NCBI GenBank assembly: GCA_028703445.1
Contig: JAQVMW010000004.1
Span: 1 to 64,000 of the forward strand
DNA from: Candidatus Peribacteraceae bacterium
Lineage (GTDB): Bacteria; Patescibacteriota; Gracilibacteria; Peribacterales; Peribacteraceae
Direction: 5' to 3'
Length of the DNA stretch: 64,000 bases
Shown: positions 8,218 to 15,210 of the stretch, piece by piece
Position numbering within the stretch: position 1 is the stretch's first letter
Layout of the letters: each line of letters begins with the position of its first letter
The notes under the pieces: model-generated
Database searches by the model: none
What the model saw: the letters and a program-made list of their open reading frames with translations, nothing else
Told to the model about the DNA's origin: nothing
Made by a program: the position numbers and the translations under genes

Positions 8218-9489
8218 TTACCTCCGCACGATCATCTGCTCTCGCCCCGGGCCTGTGCCGATGAGGGATACGGGCACGCCGGTCTCCTTTTCGATGAACT
8301 GCAGGTACTGCTGCGCCTCTTTGGGAAGCTTTGCAAATTCCGTGATGCCAACCGTTGATGTCTTCCAACCAGGAAGTTTCTTCCATTCAGCTTTTCCATC
8401 GGAAGCGATGCCCGTGCAGACGGGGATTTCCACCTCTTCATCCAGAACATCCAGCTTGGTGATGTTCCAGTGCGTGAAGCCGTTGATCATCGCCGAGCGC
8501 TTGAGATCGGGGATCGAGAGCCACCCGCAGCGGCGGGGACGCCCCGTGGTGGAACCGTACTCCCCTCCCCGCTTGCGCAGCCGGTCGCCTGTCTCTCCCA
8601 ACACTTCCGTCATGAAGTCACCTTCGCCGACCCGCGTGCAGTACGCCTTGGCCACTCCGATGCAGGCCGTGAGAACGCGCGGCGGCAGACCCAATCCCTG
8701 CAGGGCACCCGCACTGGTGGTCTGGCTGCTCGTGACGTACGGGTACGTGCCATGATCGAGATCGAGCAGGCTCGCCTGCGCGCCTTCGATGAGGAGCGTC
8801 TTGCCCTGCTGCAGCTTGCCATGGAGGAGCCAAACGGTATCGACGATGCGATCTTTCAAGAGCTTCTGCGCCGGCACGAGAGCGGCAAGCTCTTTCTCGC
8901 TATCCACCGCGACGCCGTACAGGCGCTGCACGCGCACGGCATGACGCTCGAGAATCGGACGCATGTCCCCCTTGAGGCTCTGCATGCGCGTTCCATCCCG
9001 CGACGCTTTGTCCGTGTATGCCGGCCCGATACCGCGTCCGGTGGTGCCGATGCCCTTTCCTTCCCGCTTGCGTCGTTCTTCCTCAAGTACGACATCAATG
9101 GCTTTATGAAACTCAAATACAATGTGCGCTTCTTCTGAAATGAAAAGGCGCGGAAGAACATCAATGCCTGCTTCTTTCAGGAGCCGGATCTCTTCGAGCA
9201 GTGTCGGCAAATGCAGCACCAATCCCGACCCGATGACGACGGTCGTGTGCGGATGGAGCGCGCCGGACGGGAGCAGATGAAAAATGTGCTTCGTGCCTTT
9301 GACGACGATGGTGTGGCCGGCATTCGCGCCGCCGCACGCACGCGCGACTGTATCGTAGTGCTCCCCGAGAAGATCGATGACCTTCCCCTTTCCTTCATCC
9401 CCCCACTGGGCGCCGATGACGGCACAGACGGGGCCACGTCGGTCGTGACCGACGGTGGCGGAGCCGAGGGACGCGAGGAGTTTCTGCAC
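8218..9489 (-). CDS. purA: Adenylosuccinate synthetase
   Basis: Joins IMP and aspartate with GTP hydrolysis to give adenylosuccinate, the first step from IMP to AMP. The N-terminal signature GAQWGDEGKGKVIDLL holds the P-loop-like GDEGKGK; GGANAGHTIV, GTTGRGIGPAYTDKASRDG and STTGRPRRCGW are the other conserved blocks. Length is 423 aa, normal for the family. Translation appears to start at GTG; a GATAGT hexamer lies eight bases upstream. prmC lies upstream on the same strand with a 12-base gap, so purA may be the last gene of a glycosyltransferase-prmC-purA unit, though it may also have its own promoter. Confidence 0.96.
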   Translation of the reverse strand: MQKLLASLGSATVGHDRRGPVCAVIGAQWGDEGKGKVIDLLGEHYDTVARACGGANAGHTIVVKGTKHIFHLLPSGALHPHTTVVIGSGLVLHLPTLLEEIRLLKEAGIDVLPRLFISEEAHIVFEFHKAIDVVLEEERRKREGKGIGTTGRGIGPAYTDKASRDGTRMQSLKGDMRPILERHAVRVQRLYGVAVDSEKELAALVPAQKLLKDRIVDTVWLLHGKLQQGKTLLIEGAQASLLDLDHGTYPYVTSSQTTSAGALQGLGLPPRVLTACIGVAKAYCTRVGEGDFMTEVLGETGDRLRKRGGEYGSTTGRPRRCGWLSIPDLKRSAMINGFTHWNITKLDVLDEEVEIPVCTGIASDGKAEWKKLPGWKTSTVGITEFAKLPKEAQQYLQFIEKETGVPVSLIGTGPGREQMIVRR

Positions 9490-9501
9490 GGTAACACACT
9501 A

Positions 9502-10308
9502 TCAATTCTTCTGTTCCTTGAGAAGCACTTCCGCCTGTTCTCTCTCGCATTCAAAAACCATTCCCGCGCAGAACGGATGTTGCCTCGCCTGATCCAAGAT
9601 CCTGCGCAGCATGTCAGCACCATCCTCTCCGCCAAAGAGCGCCTGAGGCGGTTCAAACTCCGCCACTTCCCGCTGCAGCACTCTCCCCACTGGAATGTAC
9701 GGCGGGTTCGAAACCAAGAGGAACGGCTCCTTGAGGTCTTGCACCGGATCAAGATCCTTTCCTTCAAGAAAGCTCACACGATCGGCGACATGGTGAAGAT
9801 CGGCATTCCCACGAGCGACAGTAAGCGCATCACCGCTCACATCCGTCGCGATGACCTGAATCTCCGGCCGCTCCAGAGCCAGTGTGATCGCGATGCAGCC
9901 GGAACCTGTTCCTGTGTCCACGACGACGCGGGGATGCAGCTTGGGCCGGAGCACGCGCGACGCAATGACAATGCCCGCATCAGCCTCGCGAACGGCTGCG
10001 CCGGACTGATCGAGGAATGCGAGCGCGACCCGCACGAGTTCTTCCGTCGCTGGACGTGGAATCAGCACCGCCGGAGTCACCTTGAAATCCTTGCCGAAAA
10101 ATTCACGCAATTCGGTGATGTACGCCACGGGCTCGCCCTTTTGCCTTCGGGAAAAGAAACTGGCGATGCCGGCACGCTGTTGCTCATTCAGTTCCTCCCC
10201 GCCGTGCGCCAGCACCAACGTACGATCCTGGTGAAGAGCAGCTGCCGCAAGCACTTCCGCTTCGAGACGGGGCAGGCCGCTTGCACGGATGAGTTCCCCG
10301 ATCGTCAT
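9502..10308 (-). CDS. prmC: Release factor glutamine methyltransferase PrmC
   Basis: Methylates the glutamine of the GGQ motif of peptide-chain release factors, using S-adenosylmethionine. The N-terminal helical PrmC domain ends in FFGKDFKVTPAVLIPRPATEELV. The SAM-binding loop is VVDTGTGSGCIAITLAL, and the catalytic NPPY is in SNPPYIPVGRVL. At 268 aa it is a typical PrmC. Its ATG overlaps the stop of the upstream glycosyltransferase by four bases (ATGA), which indicates translational coupling. Confidence 0.94.
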   Translation of the reverse strand: MTIGELIRASGLPRLEAEVLAAAALHQDRTLVLAHGGEELNEQQRAGIASFFSRRQKGEPVAYITELREFFGKDFKVTPAVLIPRPATEELVRVALAFLDQSGAAVREADAGIVIASRVLRPKLHPRVVVDTGTGSGCIAITLALERPEIQVIATDVSGDALTVARGNADLHHVADRVSFLEGKDLDPVQDLKEPFLLVSNPPYIPVGRVLQREVAEFEPPQALFGGEDGADMLRRILDQARQHPFCAGMVFECEREQAEVLLKEQKN

Positions 10309-11441
10309 GGCGCAAGGAGAGACTCGAAGACCCGCAGAACATCGCGCTGACGGGAATCAGGATGATACGCATCCTCCACTCGCTTTCGTGCAGATGTCGT
10401 TCTCGCCTTCCACGAAGCCGGATCGTTGAAGTATTCCCGAAGCGCTGCAGCGATTTCTGAAGCATCCGCTTTCGTCACCCGCGCCGCCCTACCTCCGTCC
10501 GCAATGACCGGCAGCATGCCTCTATCAGTCACGATGAGCGGACGATTGCGGGCCATCGTTTCTATCGCTGTGAGTCCGAAGGGTTCCTCCCACACCGAAG
10601 GAACAACGACAATGTTCGCCCCGTCATAGAGGGACGGCATGGATTCCTTCCAATACGTTACGTGGATTCTCTCCGGGCAGCGCCCGGCCGCGGCCTCAAG
10701 TTCCTCCGCCACTTCCCTTCCCTGCTCTTCAAATAGTGGCGCCCCCGCGAACACGAAATGACAGGGAATAGCGGAGAGGAGTTTCGACGCCTCGAGCACA
10801 AGCCGCTGTCCTTTATGGGGCGAGAAGCGTCCAGGCACCAAGACAATCGGAAGCGTGTCCGTGATGCCAAGCACCTGACGCAGATGTTCGGAATGGGGAG
10901 GAACATCGAGAAATTCCCGCGATACCCAGTTATTGATCGTATGAATAGTGCGAAGACGGAAGAACGGAGCTGCGACCAGCGGCGAGGGAGCGACGGCAGC
11001 CGTGTGCGGCAGCGCGAGGAACGAACGGATGAGCAAGTTCTCCACCCGGCCGTAGAAGCCGTGCAGATAGAGCAACGCAGGTTTGTGGAGTTCCCGCACC
11101 CACGCGCGCGCGATGGCGAGTGTGCGGGGACCGTTGACCACGATCAGATCGCACTCCTGCGCGAGTGAGCGGTGCTGTTTCGCAAGCCGACGCGAAAGCA
11201 CTCCAGCCCGGAAGAGTGACCACAGGGATTTCGGACCGTTTCGCATTGGGAGTGTCTCAAGGGAATGCACTGTGGCGCCCGAAGCGCGCGCGGCATCCGC
11301 GAGCGGACCCAAAGGACACAGCACGTCGGCCGTCCATCCGCGCGCGCGGGCAGCGCCGACGAGACCGAGAAGAATCCTCTGACCTCCGCCGATTTCACCG
11401 TACTGATCGAGGAAGAGCAAGCGCAATAGATGATCCGCCAT
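10305..11441 (-). CDS. Glycosyltransferase, family 4 (GT-B fold)
   Basis: A 378-aa glycosyltransferase. The N-terminal domain starts LLFLDQYGEIGGGQRILLGL, the glycine-rich acceptor-side loop of GT4 enzymes. The C-terminal donor domain has VLVPGRFSPHKGQRLVLEA and PSVWEEPFGLTAIETMARN with the EX7E-type glutamates. Substrates cannot be predicted. On its strand TAGGAT (plus-strand 11451-11456) ends nine bases before the ATG, and the divergent DUF721 gene lies 49 bases away, so the intergenic space holds two outward promoters. It is the first gene of the unit with prmC. Confidence 0.88.
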   Translation of the reverse strand: MADHLLRLLFLDQYGEIGGGQRILLGLVGAARARGWTADVLCPLGPLADAARASGATVHSLETLPMRNGPKSLWSLFRAGVLSRRLAKQHRSLAQECDLIVVNGPRTLAIARAWVRELHKPALLYLHGFYGRVENLLIRSFLALPHTAAVAPSPLVAAPFFRLRTIHTINNWVSREFLDVPPHSEHLRQVLGITDTLPIVLVPGRFSPHKGQRLVLEASKLLSAIPCHFVFAGAPLFEEQGREVAEELEAAAGRCPERIHVTYWKESMPSLYDGANIVVVPSVWEEPFGLTAIETMARNRPLIVTDRGMLPVIADGGRAARVTKADASEIAAALREYFNDPASWKARTTSARKRVEDAYHPDSRQRDVLRVFESLLAP

Positions 11442-11490
11442 AGCCAGCCCATCCTACCCCAGGTAAGATGTGAATCCTTCCTCTTTCCTC

Positions 11491-11796
11491 ATGGAACGTC
11501 TCAGTCAAATCCTCCCCAAAGTGCTTCAGTCAAATGGTTTGAAGCACCACGCAGACGCGGCGCTCGTCCTCCACCGTGCTCGAGCTTGGATTGCGGAGTA
11601 TCTCCCGAACATTCGCACATCGGTCACTCCACGTTCGATGCAGGAAGACGGCACCCTGCTCATTGAATGCGAAGATTCTGCGGCCGCACGGCAATGCCTC
11701 GACGCTCTTCCTCATCTGAAGGTCTTTTTGCGCGAGGAATGCGGATTTCTTCCCGTTCGCACCATCCGCCTCGTCCGGACGCGCAAGCACGCATAA
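11491..11796 (+). CDS. DUF721 protein, probable DciA-type helicase loader
   Basis: A 101-aa protein matching the DUF721 pattern: a short N-terminal helix (MERLSQILPKVLQSNGL), then ARAWIAEYLP, SVTPRSMQEDGTLLIECEDSAAARQCL and a basic C-terminal strand VRTIRLVRTRK. DUF721 is the core of DciA, the ancestral loader of DnaB in bacteria without DnaC or DnaI (family knowledge). dnaB is about 10 kb away in this window, so a functional link is plausible but inferred. A GTG at 11470 would add seven residues; the ATG is preferred because the extra residues do not resemble the family. Confidence 0.7.
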   Translation: MERLSQILPKVLQSNGLKHHADAALVLHRARAWIAEYLPNIRTSVTPRSMQEDGTLLIECEDSAAARQCLDALPHLKVFLREECGFLPVRTIRLVRTRKHA

Positions 11797-11876
11797 ATGA
11801 AAAAACTTCACGGAAAGCTCTATTCTCGCTTGCACGCGGCAAGCCTCTCTCTTAGACTCCGCTGGAACTTCATTCC

Positions 11877-12245
11877 ATGCTTATCATTCGTCTACAGCGC
11901 ACCGGCCGGGAGAATCTGCCCACCTACCGTCTCGTCGTCGCCGAGAAGGCGCGACCGGTGAAGGGTAAGTTTCTCGAGATTCTCGGGCACTTTTTACCTG
12001 CCCGCAAGCCCGCCGTCCTCGAAGTGAAGAAAGAGCGCGTGGAATTCTGGATGAAGCGCGGCGCCGCCGTCAGCAACACCGCGGCACGACTCTTCCAGAA
12101 AGAAGGTATGAAAGGAATGGAGAAGTACATCGAGCGCTACACCAAGAAGAAATCTAAAGGCGAAACTCCGGCCGAAGCCGCTCCGGAAGCCGTGAAAGCC
12201 CCTGCAGCATCCGCACGGGAAGCACCGGCAGCCCCTGCGGCGTGA
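11877..12245 (+). CDS. rpsP: Small ribosomal subunit protein bS16
   Basis: Component of the 30S subunit needed for assembly of the 16S rRNA 5' and central domains. The family N-terminus MLIIRLQRTGRENLPTYRLV and the PVKGKFLEILGHFLPARK block are clear. After the normal bS16 fold, ending near residue 85, an Ala/Pro/Glu-rich tail of about 35 residues (PAEAAPEAVKAPAASAREAP) follows. TAGACT at 11853-11858 lies 18 bases upstream. khpA follows, the arrangement seen in many bacteria (rpsP-khpA). Confidence 0.96.
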   Translation: MLIIRLQRTGRENLPTYRLVVAEKARPVKGKFLEILGHFLPARKPAVLEVKKERVEFWMKRGAAVSNTAARLFQKEGMKGMEKYIERYTKKKSKGETPAEAAPEAVKAPAASAREAPAAPAA

Positions 12246-12286
12246 GGAGCTTCCCATCGGGTTCAAACCCGACTAGACTGGCACAT

Positions 12287-12568
12287 ATGTCAGAAGACAC
12301 AGCAACACTTCCGGGTTACGCTTTCCTCTCCTACGTCCTTGATGCCCTCTGCGAAGATAAGGATCAGCTTTTCATTGAAGGGAAGAAAGACGAGCTCGGG
12401 ATCCTCCTCACCATCCGCGTGAGCGAACGCGACATGGGTAAGCTCATCGGCAAGGGCGGACAGACCGTCAAGGCGCTGCGTACACTGATCAGGATCATCG
12501 GCGGCAACGCCTCGGAACGCGTGAACTTGAAGATTCTTGAACCCAACTCAGCGGCAAACGCCGCCTGA
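12287..12568 (+). CDS. khpA: KH-domain RNA-binding protein KhpA
   Basis: A 93-aa single KH-domain protein. The RNA-binding GxxG loop is in ERDMGKLIGKGGQTVKALRTLI, followed by the closing strand VNLKILE. Homologues next to rpsP (YlqC/KhpA) work with KhpB in RNA metabolism and in control of cell elongation in Gram-positives. A TAGACT hexamer (12274-12279) ends seven bases before the ATG. Just upstream is the 16-base palindrome TCGGGTTCAAACCCGA. Confidence 0.9.
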   Translation: MSEDTATLPGYAFLSYVLDALCEDKDQLFIEGKKDELGILLTIRVSERDMGKLIGKGGQTVKALRTLIRIIGGNASERVNLKILEPNSAANAA

Positions 12569-12597
12569 GTATTTCTCTTTTTTTCCCCACTTTTCCG

Positions 12598-12921
12598 ATG
12601 CTTCGCGAGCTCCTCGAAGGCGGTAACGCCATGGAAATCATCTCAGTCTTTATCGCGCTCGGCCTCATCGCCGCCACGATCCTCTGTTTAGTCTTCATTA
12701 TCATCGGCGGCATCTCCTTCATTCTCTCCGCCGGCAATGAGGACAAGATTAAGAAAGCCGTCCACACCATCCGCTACTCGATCGTCGGGCTTGTGGTGGC
12801 CTTCATCGCCTACTTCCTCGTCCTCTTCATCGCCCGGCTTTTAGACATCCCCTTCCAGCTTTCCTTCTCGGATATCATCGACCTGATGGAACAGATCCTC
12901 AATGCGATGAGCGGTACGTAA
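12598..12921 (+). CDS. Two-helix membrane protein, T4SS-pilin-like
   Basis: A 107-aa protein with two strong membrane helices (about residues 12-42 and 57-80) separated by a short polar loop NEDKIKKAVHTIRYS. This topology and the KKAxxxIxYSIVGLVVAFIAYFLV pattern resemble the TrbC/VirB2-like 'T4SS pilin' family common in Patescibacteria, where such genes are linked to type IV pili or DNA uptake. No other pilus gene adjoins it, so the role is inferred. An internal ATG at codon 12 is an alternative start. A strong terminator follows. Confidence 0.65.
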   Translation: MLRELLEGGNAMEIISVFIALGLIAATILCLVFIIIGGISFILSAGNEDKIKKAVHTIRYSIVGLVVAFIAYFLVLFIARLLDIPFQLSFSDIIDLMEQILNAMSGT

Positions 12922-12949
12922 TCATGGAAGGCAAACCTACGCTTTTTCA
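12922..12949 (+). repeat. Half copy (left module) of the double-hairpin element
   Basis: The stretch TCATGGAAGGCAAACCTACG then CTTTTTC matches, with a few changes, the left hairpin of the element at 42507-42543 (TCATGAGAGACAAACCTACG then GTTTTTC). The right module is absent and a terminator stem replaces it. Confidence 0.5.
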
Positions 12950-12975
12950 AAGCGCGCCTTGCGGCGCGCTTTTGA
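12948..12975 (+). terminator. Rho-independent terminator
   Basis: AGCGCGCC (12951-12958), loop TTGC, GGCGCGCT (12963-12970), then TTT. It ends the unit that closes with the pilin-like gene. The DUF11 gene on the opposite strand stops 25 bases further on. Confidence 0.85.
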
Positions 12976-12999
12976 TTCACAGGTTGCGAACCTCGCTCT

Positions 13000-14667
13000 C
13001 TATGCAAAGCTGAATTTTCTCTTCAGGAACAATGTCTGTACCATGCCTGCGAGACCAGACAGCGCGAGGAAGATCGCATCGAAGGCCGCGCCAGTCGGCG
13101 GGAGGCCGCGCACGACTCCGAGCCGGCTCGTGTACACCTTCTCGGTGAGAGCAATCGTTTCCAAACCTTCTCCCGACGCCATCACGACGTTATCGAGCTC
13201 AAAGCCCTGCGGCGCTCTTGAGGAAATCTCCACGCTGTAGCGAACAGTCCAGACCTGATTGGGAGCGAGCTCCGGGATGTTCCAGACGAGTTGGCCATTC
13301 TGCATCTGACCACCCTCCGCGCCGAGTACCGTCATGAAGCGGCTATCGAACCGATCTTCCACGCGCACGGCACGGAACGCACGGTCCGTGTTATTGCGCA
13401 GAGTCACCGTGTACGTCACGGTATCGCCCGGCCTCACCTCGCTGCGGTCTGCCGTCTTCGTGAGGAGAGCTTCAGGGAGCGTGTTGCGCGAAGGAGTGCC
13501 AGACACCACTTTGGTGAGATCCACGCCCACCAAACCCTGCGTTTCTGCAGTCATGCGCAGCGTCGTTCCCAAGGGGGCATCCGTGCGCACATGGGCACCG
13601 ATCGTCAGTGTACGTTCGCCGTGCGGGCTCACGGTGAGGTTGCTCCAGCGAACGTTATTGCCCGTCCAGATACCGCCGTTCGAAGCTTCCATGAATTCCG
13701 CATAGACCGGAAGCGCGGCGCTCACGGACAGTCCCGTCGCAAGGATGTCATCATTATTCCGCAGATGGATTTGATACAGCACGGACGAAGCCGGCGACAC
13801 CTCACTCAAGCCATCCGATACCGTAATGCTAAAATCCTCAATGACCGGCTGGCGCTGGACGACCGTCGTATCGCTGGAAGGAATGCCATCGACGGATGCC
13901 TTGAAAACGATATTCGTAAAATCCACCGCATCGTGCTCGACGACAACCATTACTTCGAAGGTGCGCACGTCGCCCGAACGAATGAGCTGATCCCTCCAGA
14001 CCACAGAACCGTCCTGCTCCTGGTACTGGCCAGTAGCCGCAAGAAATGAAACCGTTGAGGGAAGCTCCCCGCGGAGTTCGAAGATACGATCAACATCCGA
14101 AAGATTCTCCACTGTCAGCACGTAGCGCAGCTCTTCGTCCGGTCCGGCATAATCCTTGCCATCACTGATGCGCAGCCGAAGCTCAGGAGGAACCGGCACC
14201 AAACGCGACCCGGCGATCGTAGTCGTATCCGCCGCACGCTCACCATCACAGGCGACCTCGGCAGTCATTGCGCCTCCGATCTCAGCATACGGATCCACGG
14301 AGATACTCACGACAAGCCGCCGTCCGATGACCGGACTCACGGCGACGTTATTCCACACGATCACGTTGCCCTCGCGCCGACCCGCATCGTTCGCCTCTAC
14401 GAGGTTCGCATACGCCGGAAGTGTGAGCGTGACATCCACCAATTCCACACTCTGGGAATCCGAACGTACCGTCGTAACGTACGTGAGGGACCCACCCGGT
14501 TGTACGGTATCCACTCCATCCGTGAGTGTGAGGAAGATGTGACGATCCTCGGTCGAAGCCAACGCGAAAGGCGACGGAATGGAAACGATAAGGGAGTGCG
14601 CTCCCACCGCAAGGCCCAAAATCAGGCTCAGAGTAGCGAGAATCTGCAATCGGCTGAACGTACGCAT
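13000..14667 (-). CDS. LPxTG-anchored surface protein with DUF11-type repeats
   Basis: A 555-aa secreted protein. The first 37 residues form a signal peptide (ILATLSLILGLAVGAHSLI ... ALA). The body holds about four Ig-like repeats of the DUF11/TIGR01451 type, recognisable by phrases such as GDTVTYTVTLRNNTDRA and PGGSLTYVTTVRS. The C-terminus has a sortase signal: LPPTGA at residue 522, a hydrophobic stretch and a basic end (FLKRKFSFA). Sortase would cut at T-G and link the protein to peptidoglycan, which fits a single-membrane cell. No sortase gene lies in the window. Likely role is adhesion or surface structure. Confidence 0.85.
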   Translation of the reverse strand: MRTFSRLQILATLSLILGLAVGAHSLIVSIPSPFALASTEDRHIFLTLTDGVDTVQPGGSLTYVTTVRSDSQSVELVDVTLTLPAYANLVEANDAGRREGNVIVWNNVAVSPVIGRRLVVSISVDPYAEIGGAMTAEVACDGERAADTTTIAGSRLVPVPPELRLRISDGKDYAGPDEELRYVLTVENLSDVDRIFELRGELPSTVSFLAATGQYQEQDGSVVWRDQLIRSGDVRTFEVMVVVEHDAVDFTNIVFKASVDGIPSSDTTVVQRQPVIEDFSITVSDGLSEVSPASSVLYQIHLRNNDDILATGLSVSAALPVYAEFMEASNGGIWTGNNVRWSNLTVSPHGERTLTIGAHVRTDAPLGTTLRMTAETQGLVGVDLTKVVSGTPSRNTLPEALLTKTADRSEVRPGDTVTYTVTLRNNTDRAFRAVRVEDRFDSRFMTVLGAEGGQMQNGQLVWNIPELAPNQVWTVRYSVEISSRAPQGFELDNVVMASGEGLETIALTEKVYTSRLGVVRGLPPTGAAFDAIFLALSGLAGMVQTLFLKRKFSFA

Positions 14668-14801
14668 GACAGAGGTTGGGAAACAAAATGGCGATTACTT
14701 TAGATGCTTTTGGTATATTTGTCAATTCCTTTGTTGCATGAGAAATGACGAATATCTTATAAATTTGCTGGGAAACAGGTTTTGCTATCCTGAGAGGTGC
14801 C

Positions 14802-14879
14802 GGGTGGTTAGCTCAGTTGGTTTAGAGCGTCTGGTTTACACCCAGAAGGTCACAGGTTCGACTCCTGTACCACCCACCA
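14802..14879 (+). tRNA. tRNA-Val (UAC)
   Basis: Full cloverleaf: acceptor GGGTGGT/ACCACCC, D arm GCTC/GAGC, anticodon stem CTGG/CCAG with loop TTTACAC (anticodon TAC), T arm ACAGG/CCTGT, and encoded CCA. A likely promoter upstream is TTGCTG, 15 bases, TATCCT (14765-14791). Confidence 0.96.
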
Positions 14880-14967
14880 ACAAAAAACGAAGAATGCGTG
14901 TGCTCCATGAGGCAAAAAACGTGCGGGGACGTTGCCCATTCCTCTCCCCTCCTCTAGAATCCAGGAG

Positions 14968-15180
14968 ATGACGATCATCCATTCGATCCTCGTGGTCGTG
15001 AGCCTCCTCCTCTCGTTCACGATTCTCCTGCAACACCGTGCTGCCGGTCTTTCCTCCACGTTCGGCGGCATCGGCACGAGCTACGTGCAGCGTCGCGGCG
15101 GCGAAAAACTGGTGTATCAAATGAGCATCTGGCTCAGCATCATCTTCTTCGCGCTCTCGGTGCTGCAGTGGTACGTGTGA
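14968..15180 (+). CDS. secG: Preprotein translocase subunit SecG
   Basis: A 70-aa protein with two membrane helices joined by a short loop. The SecG pattern is visible as LQHRAAGLSSTFGGIGTSYVQ between the helices, followed by KLVYQMSIWLSIIFF. SecG assists SecYEG protein export. TAGAAT (14955-14960) ends seven bases before the ATG, so a leaderless message is likely; an AGGAG directly touches the start and is too close to act as a Shine-Dalgarno. The solute-binding protein gene starts 30 bases later and is probably co-transcribed. Confidence 0.88.
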   Translation: MTIIHSILVVVSLLLSFTILLQHRAAGLSSTFGGIGTSYVQRRGGEKLVYQMSIWLSIIFFALSVLQWYV

Positions 15181-15210
15181 CGTGCCGCTCAGGCTTTCCC
15201 TTCCTCTTTT

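Noticed and set aside
9211..10350. Plus-strand 379-codon open frame opposite prmC and purA
   Set aside because: It is a shadow of two clear minus-strand genes and shows no domain or plausible start signal.
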